Shown: piece by piece, positions 33,701 through 44,429 of the stretch | Layout: every line of letters begins with the position of its first letter | Numbering within the stretch: the stretch's first letter is position 1 | Source: Phanerodontia chrysosporium | Taxonomy: Eukaryota; Basidiomycota; Agaricomycetes; Polyporales; Phanerochaetaceae | Assembly (NCBI GenBank): GCA_001910725.1 | Contig: MJGA01000003.1 | Span: 1 to 64,000 of the forward strand | Reading direction: 5' to 3' | Length of the DNA: 64,000 bases | Program-made: the position numbers and the translations under genes | Notes under the pieces: generated by a model | Database searches by the model: none | Seen by the model: only the letters and a program-made list of their open reading frames with translations | What the model was told of the DNA's origin: nothing

Positions 33701-34906
33701 TGTCTCGCACGCGATCCCGAAAGCGTCCTTCGTCCTCGACATCAAGAACGGCGCGACGCGCGGCGCCGACGGGAACGGCCTCCTCGAGGTCATGCACGCC
33801 GATGCGCCGACGCGCAGAAGGGCCTCACCTTCTGGGTCGTCGCGGGCGCGCGCGGCGCGAAGAGCGTGCTCGATGTCACGGGCGAGCGGATTGGCCGCGC
33901 AGAGTGGCCTGGAAAGGCGGGCAAGGTCGAGAGCGTCGCCGTCGTGCGCAAGAACAGTGCGTGCCTGCGGCCGTGCATGATAGTGCATCCGCGCAAGCGT
34001 GCTGACTGGGTCTGAACAGCGTCGACGCTCCTCGTGGCGTACACCGACCGGCGGGAGGCGCTCGTCTACTCGCTGCCGTACCTCGAGCACATGCACAGCC
34101 TGCAGATCCCACAGTCGTCCCCGAGTATGTCGCCCCCTCCCTACCTCGAATTCCTTCACACTGACGCTCTGCAGGCCGCTGAGTGTCGACAGCACGGGCG
34201 ACTACGTCGAGTGGCAGCGGCACCCTTGTGGGCTCGTGCACGGCGAGCGGTACGGCACGCTCTTCAACGTGCGGCGTGCGGGACCGTACGAGGCGCCGCA
34301 CGTCGACCTCGCCGCGGGCCGCAAGCCCGTCCCGCCTCAGCCGCAGCCTGTATCCGTCGGCCCGCCGTCGCTCATCGGCTCCTGGCTTGGTACATCACGA
34401 GCGCGACGCTCACGGGCGACCAGATTGATACCCTGCGTGCGTGTCGTGTTCTCTGGTGGAGTGTGGGGATGCTGACGACCTCTCCTGCGCAGTGGGTGGG
34501 CCTGACAGACCGATACCGCAGCCCAAGCCCCAGAGGCCGAAGCCCACTGTCACCGGCAGTGGGAGCAGCAGCGGGTCCACTCCGCAAATAGGGAATTCTG
34601 TCTCTGACATGGCCAATTCTGCCTCTCAAGGCGTCAGTAGTCTGTACTCCCGACTCAATAACGCGCTGGCTGAGCGAGGGTAAGGCTGTTGCTAAGTCAT
34701 GGTAGCAGAGGACTGACGTACCCCACCAGCGAGATGCTGGGAGGACTCGAGGAATCCTTCCAATCTTTGGAAAATGGAAGCAAGAATATGCTCGCACAAG
34801 TATGTGTTCGTGGAGTCATCAATATTTCAACCACTCATCACGAGATGATTAGGCAAAAAGGTTGGCGGCAACACAGAGTGCCAAACGATGGTTCCAATTC
34901 TCCTGA
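30787..34906 (+). CDS. Lgl/tomosyn/Sro7-type WD40 protein of exocytosis
   Basis: Large protein of over 1000 residues. The N-terminal propeller reads WKAGTLRTFQHHLEISAWAYE, GTSDGAIYLYGGPGVEYRIE, RVVVRSLHFASSIFRLVSI, LNVWDLNTPEKP, LANGEIQTYDLLC and HPRDLNLLFVAYGG; later come VHPCGHFFAVGYTDGSIAFW, LATAYKDGSVFIVDMRGPRI, LVAYTDRREALVYSLPYLE and SVDSTGDYVEW. The C-terminus is SSLYSRLNNALAERG...AKRLAATQSAKRWF. Members bind SNAREs and regulate vesicle fusion at sites of polar growth. About a dozen introns. Frame breaks of one or two bases occur near 31253, 31560, 31845, 33812, 34125 and 34383, each flanked by conserved blocks. The first exon may be incomplete: 30787 is simply the first in-frame Met. 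It converges on the next gene with 58 bases between stops. Confidence 0.87.
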
Positions 34907-34964
34907 TTTACTACTGGACACGGACTTTCATTTGTACAGTATCTCCATTATCCCATCATTGTCC

Positions 34965-35814
34965 TTACTTCTCAGTAGGAGGCTTCTCACTGAGGAACAT
35001 GCCCGTGGTGTTCGCGGTGAATTTCTTGCGGTATTCATTGAGCATGCCCATGAAGCCATCTTCTTTCGAAGTCTCACGCTTGTGGTCCCACTCTTCCGTG
35101 TGGCGCACGATCTGGCGGGCCGCGTTGGTCTCGATGGTGAGCAAGGAGTTGACCGTCTGAAATACGCATATAAGCACGCTAACTCTGCAGGTGCGTCGAT
35201 CCACAAACCTTGGTGGCTCGGCTGCCTTCGGGTCGCGGAAATAGGAAACGTCCTGGTCAATCAGGATGATGCTCTTGGGCACGGACGGCGGGTTCTCCAG
35301 AAGGCGGAACTTGGGAAGCTCCGCTCGGGGAAGAGCTTGACGCAGTCAGCCAGCGAGATGATCATGAGCAAGGTTCGCATTTACCTTGACGAGCCCATTG
35401 AACTGCTTGCGGATGGACTCGAGCCTTCAGCGATGCCAACAGGATCGTGGAAGACAGCTTCTTTGGCGTACACTTGATAGGTGCTCTGAATAAATTATAG
35501 AAAAGCATGCCAGCACCACATTTACCCTGCGCCGATGCTCACCTCCTTGGGCTGGCTGGTGTACAACTGCCACCGTGGTCAGTCGGGCGGAACATGGCTG
35601 TCAAGGAAAGGATTACCTCCTTCATGCTTTGAATAATGGGCTTTTCCCAATCTTCAGCCTGGCGCTCCTTGAGAGACTTGGTCTCATGCGGAGTAAGCCC
35701 TGAGGCGTTCTTTGCGTTCGGATCACTGCTGGGCATGATGCTGATGCGCCTTTGTGGGACGAGTAGGCGAGGTGCTCGGAGTGCAGGGATGTGGATGAGA
35801 GGACGAGCGAGCAT
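34965..35814 (-). CDS. NTF2-like domain protein, possibly mitochondrial
   Basis: The start MLARPLIHIPALRAPRLLVP has Arg and hydrophobic residues but no acids, as in a mitochondrial presequence; a second in-frame Met follows at MPSSDPNAKN. The body reads RQAEDWEKPIIQSMKE, LYTSQPKE, STYQVYAKEAVFHDPVGIAEG, LPKFRLLENPPSVPKS, DQDVSYFRDPKA, TVNSLLTIETN and VRHTEEWDHKRET, matching a fungal SnoaL/NTF2-like family. Five short introns. Near 35425 one base is missing between VGIAEG and the segment coding SIRKQFNGLVK. Function unknown; the fold usually forms a small-ligand pocket. Confidence 0.78.
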
Positions 35815-35839
35815 TGTCTATCCTCCCCGCCCGTCCTCC

Positions 35840-35846
35840 TTATATA
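35840..35846 (-). promoter_or_regulatory. TATA box of the NTF2-like gene
   Basis: TATATAA on the minus strand, only 26 bases upstream of the first Met at 35814. Such a short distance would place transcription starts at or beyond that Met. Confidence 0.45.
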
Positions 35847-37125
35847 CTTGCGCGTGTCGAGGAGCATTATGACGTCCGACGAGCGGCGCGGAGGGGGAAG
35901 CAGTGAGCGCATCGACGTCGAGAGCGGGATCAAATCGTGCGTCGGGAAGTCGCCAGATATGGGATATGTCGGGATTGATTGGCGCCAGCCTTGCTCAAGT
36001 CCGTGGGACGTGATCTGCATCTCTCTCGAAACCATCATCACCCGTAGGTCTCCGCGGATTCCAGCACTGACCGTGGTTCGCTAATCACGAAATATACTAC
36101 ACAGGTTAGCTCATCGCCTCTCATCCAGAACGAAGGAACGCAATGTGGACAACTGCCATCGCTGCGCTTACGGCGTTCGCTGTTCCACATGGCTAGTCTC
36201 CAGCGTTGTGCCCGTACAGATGCGGTCTAGAACAGAGTGCGAGTGCGAGCGATGCTTCCTTGTGCCCGGTTGCATCAAGCTCCGTCAGTGACAGGCGTGG
36301 CACCCATGTGCTCCCCGGGTGATGTATATCACTTTGCGCATACGCATCGCCTTGCGCTAACAACGCCATTCTAGAGGACAACCGGGCAAAGGATGTCTCC
36401 CTATCAGCCAGGACTCTATCCCGTGATTCTGGATTTGCCTGTGCTATGGACCGGATTTTGTCGACGTGGCCGCCGCCAGCGAGTCCAGGCATACAGCTCC
36501 CGCCCTTCGTGTACCAACGCTATGGTGCGACCGCAAACAGCAGTTGCGCCACCTTCCGTCTTTTCCCTCTGTTGGTCACCGGCGCATTGTCAGCGCACAC
36601 CGTATGTCCCGTTGAACTGATATCGATACATGCTGCGGAACAGCTCTCTTGACATCATTGTCAGTCTGCTCACATCTACGACGGCTGCACATGCTGCCCT
36701 GAGTTATTTCTGTCTTTTCGACGGGGCCGCGTTGGTGAAAAGCTCCAGGCGCACAATGCTGTCGCCTCACAGCTTCTCGCAGGTTCCTCGGTCACGTCGA
36801 AAGCGTGAGGGGCGCACCGCATACCGCACGCGCCGTGTCTCAAAGTGGTATGGTTCCCTCGACTATATGCCGCCTGTTACCTGAAGCACGCGCTACAGTG
36901 GCTTCTTGTCCATACGCTCAGCCCTGCGTAACACCATCCACCCGCCGGACTTCCCGATAGGCAGAATTCGCCATTGCCCAACAAATTTGCAGAGCTCGTG
37001 TAGCGCAATCCATCCAGATTATCCTCGCCATACGGGACCATGCGCCTCCAGTATAAAGGGATTCCAGCAAGCCTCGTCCTCCTCAGCACTACCGCTCCCA
37101 TCTCCTGGTCTCCCTCAGAGTCGCC
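35847..37125. other. Intergenic, divergent promoters
   Basis: About 1.3 kb between the NTF2-like gene and the first aspartic protease. Short open frames on both strands have no recognisable motifs. TATAAA at 37052-37057 lies 69 bases upstream of the protease start. Confidence 0.4.
37052..37057 (+). promoter_or_regulatory. TATA box of aspartic protease 1
   Basis: TATAAA in the context CCAGTATAAAGGG, 69 bases before the Met at 37126. Confidence 0.6.
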
Positions 37126-38764
37126 ATGCATCTCAGCCAGTCTTTCGCCGCCTCGTCACCCTTGCCCTCACTGTCGCTGCGACTCCAGTCGTCCAGGACA
37201 CGCCCAAGATCACGCTCCCGTTCGCGAAGCAAATCAACGCGACCGGCACCCTCAACCTGCTCGCGCAGGATCAGGCCCGCGCGAAGTTCTTCAAGTCGCG
37301 CTCCAAGGGTCAGCACCTCGCTGAGCGTGCTGGAAGCATTCCTGTCACCAACACCGCGGTCAGCTACACCGCCGCTGTTGGCGTCGGCAGCCCCGCCACC
37401 ACCTGTATGGTCTTCCTTATTGCGTCTCTACGACCTACTGATAGCGGCGCGTTAGACAACCTCATCGTTGACACTGGCAGCTCTAACACCTGGGTCGGCG
37501 CCGGCACCAAGTACGTGACCACCTCCACCAGCAAGAAGTCTGGTGGCACTGTGGTACGTACCGTTCTTGTTATAAACGCTACTAGCTTTACCTAATACCG
37601 GACGCCCTTAGTCGGTATCCTATGGCTCTGGATCCTTCTCTGGTACCGAGTACACCGACCAGGTCACACTCGGTAGCCTTGTCATCCCCAACCAGTCCAT
37701 CGGCGTTGCGTCCAGGTCCTCTGGCTTCAGTGGTGTCGATGGTATCCTTGGGTGAGCCGACCTCGAAGTTCTCTTTCGATGCTCTGCTAACGGAAGTTAG
37801 TATCGGCCCGGTTGATCTGACCGAGGGCACAGTCAGCGGTCTGTCGACCGTCCCTACTGGTGAGTGCCTCTTATTATATGAATCAAAACAGTGCTAACCG
37901 CCGCCTAGTCACCGACAACCTGTTCAAGCAGGGCACCATTTCGACCGAGGTTGTCGCTGTATCCTTCGAGCCAACCACCCAGGAGACCGTCACCAATGGC
38001 GAGCTCACCTTCGGTGGCACCGACTCTAGCAAGTTCACCGGCTCCATCACTTACACGTACGCCGCACCAGTATCGTGTCTTCGTTGCTAACGATCTCTGC
38101 AGTTCTCTGACGAAGACCTCGCCAGCCTCGGACTACTGGGGCATCAATGAGTCAATCACCTACGGTAGCACCACCATCCTGTCCACCACTGCTGGCATCG
38201 TCGACACCGGCACCACCCTGACTCTCATCGCGTCTGGTGCGTTCATACCAATAATTGTTACCAGAAGAAATGCTTATATGCGGCAATAGATGCACTCTCG
38301 AAGTACCAGAAGGCCACCGGCGCGACGCTTGACAATAACACTGGCCTGCTGCGCCTCACGACCTCGCAGTTCAACAGCCTACAGAACCTGAACTTCAACA
38401 TCGGCGGACCACGTTCACGCTCACGCCAAACGCGCAGATCTGGCCGGTACGTATCTGCTTTTTTTTTTTTTTTTTTTTTTTTTTCACGGGTAAAGCTGAC
38501 GGCGATGCCATGCAGCGCTCGCTCAACACGCTCATCGGCGGCGACTCCAGCCATGTGTACCTCATCGTCGGCGACCTCGGCAGCAACTCTGGCGAAGGTC
38601 TCGACTTTATCAACGGCCAGACCTTCCTCGAGCGGTTCTACTCTGTCTTCGGTGCGTACTCATCCGGGCCCCGTGCGAATCTCGGCTGAACATGCGCATC
38701 AGATACGACGAACAAGCGTCTTGGTCTCGCTACCACACCGTTCACCACTGCGACCACCAACTGA
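37126..38764 (+). CDS. Secreted pepsin-like aspartic protease 1 (polyporopepsin type, A1)
   Basis: Signal peptide and propeptide (MHLSQ, then FRRLVTLALTVAATPVVQ after a missing base near 37139; KITLPFAKQINATG) precede a mature part starting near ERAGSIPVTNTAVSYTAAVG. Both catalytic motifs are present: VDTGSSNTW and VDTGTTL. Other marks are YGSGSFSGTEYTDQVTLG, GVDGILG, SFEPTTQETVTNGELTFGG, SDYWGIN, NAQIWP and GLDFINGQTFLERFYSVF, ending TTPFTTATTN. Seven introns of about 50 bp. A second one-base gap lies near 38410 (NIGG before TFTLTPN). It would cut proteins outside the cell at acid pH. Tandem paralogue of the next gene. Confidence 0.9.
38459..38484 (+). repeat. Poly-T run of 26
   Basis: Uninterrupted T homopolymer inside an intron of aspartic protease 1, between the donor after NAQIWP and the acceptor before RSLNTLIGG. 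It lengthens the polypyrimidine tract. Confidence 0.9.
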
Positions 38765-39545
38765 ATGTTGAGTACAAAAAGTCTTGGGCTGTACGGGCTG
38801 TAACATTGTGTTCTTGGAAAATAAACTGGACTTTATCTCTTCGTCTTCGTTGCGAACAGACTGAGCATGTGATGTGAACCCTCGCGGGCGCCTGTGCAGA
38901 TTGCTACTTGCTCCTGACCGTCGGTCGTCTTTGCTCATTGTGCCCCACGGGGAAGTTGCGTACTCTATCAGTGCGGAACGTGAACCTTGTAAGAATGGAA
39001 TCTACTAGGTAGAACCTTGTCTATCTCCCCGACTGTTTATGCGCTCATGGACGGACGAGTGTCCTAGGTTATTCCGAGCGGACGTGTCGATCGTTGCTAG
39101 GTGGGTCCTTCTAGTGCAAAGCATTCCGTGGCACGACCACCCGCGCGGTCCTGCAATACGTTCTGCAGCAAGGCTCATATGCTCGCGCACATCGCCCGAC
39201 GAGCCTCCGCGGCTCTCACTCCCGCACACACGCCCAAACGCGGTATGGACGCTGCAAGCAGCATGCATCGCGCCCTTGCAGAACCATTCACGCCTCCAGA
39301 CTCAACGTTCCCCAACCGTGTGCGAACCCCGGGCACACGCCGTGATCACAGTGCGCGCGGGCCTATGTGCAGCGTCCTCGGCGCGTGGGCTCGCATTCCC
39401 CGCCGAAGCGCGTCCGAGTGAGCACCTCGCGACGCCATAAAGCGCGGTGCGGCCGCACCAGCGAGCTTAAGCTCCCGCGGCTCCTCTACCCCCCTTCCCC
39501 CCCCCCCTCTTCCCTCTCCTCCTGCGCCCCCTGCTCCCCGCCACG
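38765..39545. other. Intergenic between tandem proteases
   Basis: 781 bases with no gene. A strongly CT-rich tract at about 39478-39540 ends just before the protease 2 start, typical of a fungal core promoter. Confidence 0.45.
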
Positions 39546-41268
39546 ATGTTCGCCAGTCAGCTCTTCCCGTTCGTGACGCTCGCGCTCGCAGCAGCCGCGT
39601 CCCCCGCCGTCCCGCCTGCGGCGGTGCATAACGTGCCCGTGGTGTCCCTGCCGTTTGTGAAGGCGGTCAACGCGACGGGCCCGCTCGATCTCGTGCGCAG
39701 CGACCGTGCGCGTGCGAGGCACCTCAAGAGCCGCCTTCCCGGCACGGCCTTCGCCAAGCGCGATGGCGACGTGCCTGTCACGAACACGGCGGTGTCCTAC
39801 ATCGCTTCGGTGCGTGGTTTAGGCATACTCATGGCTGGTGATTGGTACTGATGCTTGCTGTAGGTTGGTGTCGGTAGCCCCGCGACTATCTGTAAGATCT
39901 GGGCCCGATCTCGTATATGGGTTGCAAATTGGCTTATTTGGTCTGCGTAGATAACCTCCTTGTCGACACTGGAAGCTCGAATACGTGGGTGGGTGCCGGC
40001 AAGAGATACGTTCCGACGACCACAAGCAGGACTACTGGGGACAGCGTGGTAAGTGACTGTATGCACATTTACACAATGCATGGTCTGATGCTGTCTGTAG
40101 TCGGTGACGTACGGCTCTGGATCTTTCTCGGGCCAGGAATGGCTGGACCGGGTGACACTCGGGAGTCTGGTCATCGAGAACCAATCTATCGGCGTGGCGG
40201 ACAAGTCGACAGGTTGGAATCCAGGGGTTGATGGGATTATAGGGTACGGTGTCCTCGACGTCGTGACCAGCCTGGGAGACTGACGAACTGCTTGTCCAGT
40301 ATTGGACCTGTAGATCTTACTGAGGGAACTTTGAGCCCCGATAGCACTTCGACTGTCCCAACAGGTAGATTGTTGCCTAGATGACGCCAGCGTCATAAGC
40401 TGACATACGACCTCAGTTACCGATAACTTGTATTCTCAAGGAGCGATCGATTGGGAAGTGATAGGCATCTCATTCGAGCCAACGACAGAAGAGACGACCA
40501 CCAATGGCGAACTCACCTTCGGTGGCGTCGACCCAACGAAGTACACCGGCGATATCAACTATGTGTATGTCGAGCCTCGTAACCGGAGGATACGCCGTGC
40601 TAACCCGGATTACAGACCCTTGACGACGACGTACCCTGCTTCAGCATACTGGGGCATCGACCAATCCCTCTCGTACGGCGACCAGCCTCTGCTCACCAAC
40701 ACTGCCGGTATCGTGGACACCGGCACTACGCTTATTATGATTGCTACTGGTATGATCGCGTTCGCTTTTTGTCACACGGATCCCGCTAACATAGGCCCTT
40801 TCCAGAGGCGTTCAACGCATACAAGTCTGCCACAGGCGCAGTGGAGGACGAGTCGATTGGCCTCCTCCGCCTGACGCCCGCGCAGTACGATAACCTGCAG
40901 CCCCTCAACTTTGTCATTGGAGGCACGACATACACCCTCACCCCCAATGCTCAGATTTGGCCCGTGAGTGTTAAGTCAGTAGCCCTTGCCACCAGACTCT
41001 CACGCCTGCCGGAAAGCGTTCTCTCAACACTTACCTTGGCGGCTCTGAGGACTATGTGTACCTCATCGTAGCGGACCTGGGAGACATGCTCGGCCAGGGC
41101 CTTGACTTTATCAACGGCCAGAGCTTCTTGGAAAGGTTCTACTCTGTCTACGGCAAGTCTGCACTCACGCGCCTTCACGTAATCTTGCTAACTCTCAGGT
41201 ATGCAGACACCACGAACCAGCGACTTGGCTTGGCCAAGACAGAATTCACTGACGCTGAAACGAACTAA
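39546..41268 (+). CDS. Secreted pepsin-like aspartic protease 2 (polyporopepsin type, A1)
   Basis: Signal peptide MFASQLFPFVTLALAAAASP, propeptide with VVSLPFVKAVNATGPLD, then the mature part after AKRDGDVPVTNTAVSYIA. Catalytic motifs VDTGSSNTW and VDTGTTL are intact, as are YGSGSFSGQEWLDRVTLG, GVDGIIG, SFEPTTEETTTNGELTFGG, SAYWGID, NAQIWP and GLDFINGQSFLERFYSVY; the end is TEFTDAETN. Intron positions match protease 1, which points to a tandem duplication. All frames join, unlike its neighbour. The last intron (41153-41206) uses a GC donor (GCAAGT) where protease 1 has GTGCGT. Acid extracellular proteolysis is the expected role. Confidence 0.92.
41153..41206 (+). other. GC-AG intron of aspartic protease 2
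   Basis: The exon ends TAC G, followed by GCAAGT and closing with TATGCAG before ACACCACG. Removing it restores SVY-DTTNQRLG, matching protease 1. GCAAGT is the usual form of rare GC donors. Confidence 0.75.
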
Positions 41269-41529
41269 TGGCGATGCGTGAATTTATTGACAAGAATATA
41301 CCGGATGTATCGTACGCATACCCATAGTTTTGTAATGGCTTGAGCACACTGAGATGCATATAAGTGGCCTCTAACTGGCTAAGCGGTCCGTGCTTCGGCG
41401 TCATATGACAGCACGCTACATCACATATATACGCGTTTGCGGCCACAACATCTCTTGCCTTCCACCACCACCGCTTTCACCAATCAACGACATCTGCATT
41501 GCAACATGGACAAGGACTTCATGTATCAA

Positions 41530-43228
41530 TAGGACAGGATCCCCCTCATTATCTGGAGATATGCTCAGCGGTTCCGCAACGACGATCTCCCCAACGAGAT
41601 CCTCGCGATGGTGTTCAACCAGCTAGTTCCCCGCAACCCGAGGCGGATTATAATGTCTCCTCCTGGGGTATATAAATTACTGGGCACGGGTGGCGTCGGT
41701 CTGTCGCAAGTGGAACGCTATCACCTTGCGGTGGCTGTCTCTCTGGTCTCACATACTCCTCCCTGCTCCCAAACGGGCCTCGATGCATTCCTGGAACGGT
41801 CGCACAACGCTCCTCTCAGAGTCACAATTCTTGTTGACTGCAAACAACTGGCCCATGTCCTCGACGTCGCCGGAGAACGCCTCCGCAATATTCACTTCCA
41901 CAGGGTGCCCGTGCCATGGATTACCGAGCTCGTGCCGCATTGGAAGCGACAGATGCCGCAGCTGCGTCGCATCCACCTCGACCGGGATCAGCTTGAGTTT
42001 ATGGCATTTCCCGATGAACGATGCAGCTACGACACCCTGCCGTTCGCACAGGAACATATCGAAGAGCTCATCCTGAAGAATGTGGATTGGCGTCCCATTC
42101 CGTTTCGAGCCTGCACATCTCTCAGGGTGCTCACCTTCGAGTTGGAAGAGAGGGCAAGAACACACCAGGGGCTTTTTCCGCATGCAACTGTTTCAGAAAT
42201 TGCGGCGATCCTGCGGGCTCAACCGCAACTTACCGACGTCGCACTCCTGCTCTACTGGCGCGTCGCCTCGCGAACCGCTTCCGTCTCTCTACCGCATTTG
42301 CAGACTCTGACCCTTGGGTATGATGCTTTGGCTGGACAGGCTCTGCTGGAGTCGTTGACGTACCCTGACACAGCATCAATCCGACTAGGATTCAGGCGCT
42401 ACAGGTCTAAGGATGGGAGGACACTTGACCAGTGGACCCACGATGAATGCATGGCTCACTGGACGCCCATCCTCGACAAGGTCTCGCGTCAACCGGCGCC
42501 CTTTATTGGTCTCACACTCATGCCCGACCGGTTTATTTTATAGAGCGAGAAGAACCGTGTTAGGTTGTCCGCGTGGACGACTTTTATTCAGTGGCGAGGA
42601 GCTCAGAGTCACATACGGAGGGCTATTCAACCCTTTCGACGGCACTGTGCAAAACACAGCGCCTCCTGCGCTATTCCTCTGCGGCTTGACGTGCCGGACA
42701 AGTTGCTGGACAAGCTTGACCTGTCGCGAGTGGCACAGCTCTGATTATACCAGCTTGAGAGAGAACCACATCACGTCGAGGCCGCGCGCGTTATGCTCAA
42801 CCACACGCTCTTTGTCCGCATCGTTATGTTTGGCCGCAGCCCTGCGAGATATCGTGCGCCTCGTGGAGCTGGAGGTCGTGGACGACGGCGAATACGTCCA
42901 GTGTGTCTTGCCGTGCATGTCCATCATCAATACGCGGAACAGCGTCGTGTTCAATGGGCCCGGAAAAGACCAGGCCAAGTGGGCGTGGAAGGACTTCCTC
43001 GACGCCCTTGCGGAACGCGAGAGGTGTGGGTGTGAGCGGGTCATTTGTCCGAGCGCATCCTATCGCCACTACATGTACGACGACGAACAGTGCAAGCTCG
43101 TCGACGATTACTTCTCGGAGACGGTCAATCCGGACTTGTCTCCAAATATTTGCGACTGGAAACGACCAGCGGAAGATGGCGAGAGTGCGGGTGAAGAAAC
43201 ACCTGACACTAATGATCTTCGAGTCTAA
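41530..43228 (+). CDS. F-box protein with a broken frame
   Basis: The N-terminal F-box reads DDLPNEILAMVFNQL, followed in another frame by WARVASVCRKWNAITL and SLWSHILLPAPK, then DAFLERSHNAPLRVTILVD, LRRIHLDRD, RACTSLRVLTFELEE, LRAQPQLTDVALLL and LPHLQTLTLGYD, the leucine-rich layout common in Agaricomycete F-box families. The second half carries LRVTYGGLFNPFDGTVQN, PDKLLDKLDLSRVAQL and, in another frame, LRDIVRLVELEVVDDGEYVQ to the stop at 43228. Frame breaks lie near 41675, 41778, 42545 and 42690. An upstream in-frame TAG at 41529-41531 leaves the start unresolved. It may be a pseudogene; such F-box genes turn over quickly. Confidence 0.55.
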
Positions 43229-43617
43229 AAATGAGGACATTGAGTCACAGGTAGGGCCATATGGGGACGACCCGGATGCGGCAACAGCCTCGAGTGCTGA
43301 CGCCACGCCAAGGCCCTGTGTGAGAATAAGTCAGAGAGTCATGTATAGCTGAATGTGATGAGCAGTATACAGTAATGGAGCTGTCCTTATTTTCGACTGG
43401 TGCGCGGCGTTCAAAACGATCGGTTGGGTGTCCCGCCGATGGCTGTGCAGAGCTCAAACCTGAGTGAGCAATTGGAGTGGACCATGGTGGCCATATCACG
43501 GACAAGGCACGCTACCGACCAACTTGTCTTTAATTTTACTTACTTTAGTTTCCTTAGAAAACGCTACTAACAATAGCCACAGTAACCAACTCGACGCGGC
43601 GCAAAATGACCAGAAAC
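43229..43617. other. Convergent intergenic region
   Basis: 389 bases between the F-box gene and the ACT gene. Nothing recognised. Confidence 0.4.
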
Positions 43618-44153
43618 TCATGCTTCGAATTGCCAACCATCCTGTGTCAGTGCATGCCGCGCGCGGTCTGCAGATTCTTTGGGCACAAGGACGTAGTCCG
43701 TGTTCCTGTGGAGTACGTACAATCAGCAGGCAGGCCTATTGTTATTGAACCTGAGCACATACCATGTCGACACAGCGAACACAGGCACGCCCGCTGCTTT
43801 TAGTGGCGCGGTGAAATTCGCCATGACACCAGTGATACCTTGCGTGTGTCCGGTTAGCTGCGCTCAGCGTCAACACCAAGGCGGCGATGATGCAACTAAC
43901 CAAAGTCCATAGGCCCTGCAATCTTAATGCACCGCCAGGCGGCAGAGGGGTCGTCGCTTTCGCGCACTATCGAAACCTCCTCGCTAGTGCGAGTTATCGA
44001 AATGAACTTGCCCTTGAATATTACTGCATCTGTGAGAGCTTGCACGAAATGCGCTGGAATGTGATCGTTTGCACTGAGCTGCAATACCTCGAACGTCCCC
44101 TCGAGGAGACGCAGGCGGAAGGCAGGATGATCTGACGGTGGTGGTGGTGGCAT
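43618..44153 (-). CDS. ACT-domain protein
   Basis: Three exons on the minus strand, about 140 residues: MPPPPPSD, FRLRLLEGTFEVLQLS, FISITRTSEEVSIVRES, AAWRCIKIAGPMDFG, then ITGVMANFTAPLKAAGVPVF and, after an intron, WNTDYVLVPKESADRA and DGWQFEA. This matches the fungal single-protein ACT/GATS-like family, where ACT folds sense amino acids. Introns and frames are clean. No catalytic domain is attached, so a regulatory or amino-acid-sensing role is inferred. Confidence 0.87.
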
Positions 44154-44429
44154 CGAGAGACGTTACAGTGCGCGGATACCATGACTCGCATTTGATGCAG
44201 ACGCGCATGCGTTCAAACGCGTCGCGCCGAGCGCATCTACGACTGGCACTGAACGATACAATCTCACACTGAGCCCGCTATACTGCCCAAGTGGTTCAAG
44301 AAGTGGCCGTATAACACTAGATCATATTTGGATTATTCCGGATTACAACAGAGTACAACTGCGGGCACTCCCAGAAATGAACTCTCCTAACGTGCTAGAG
44401 TAGACTGTTGATACATGGCTTGCGAAGAA

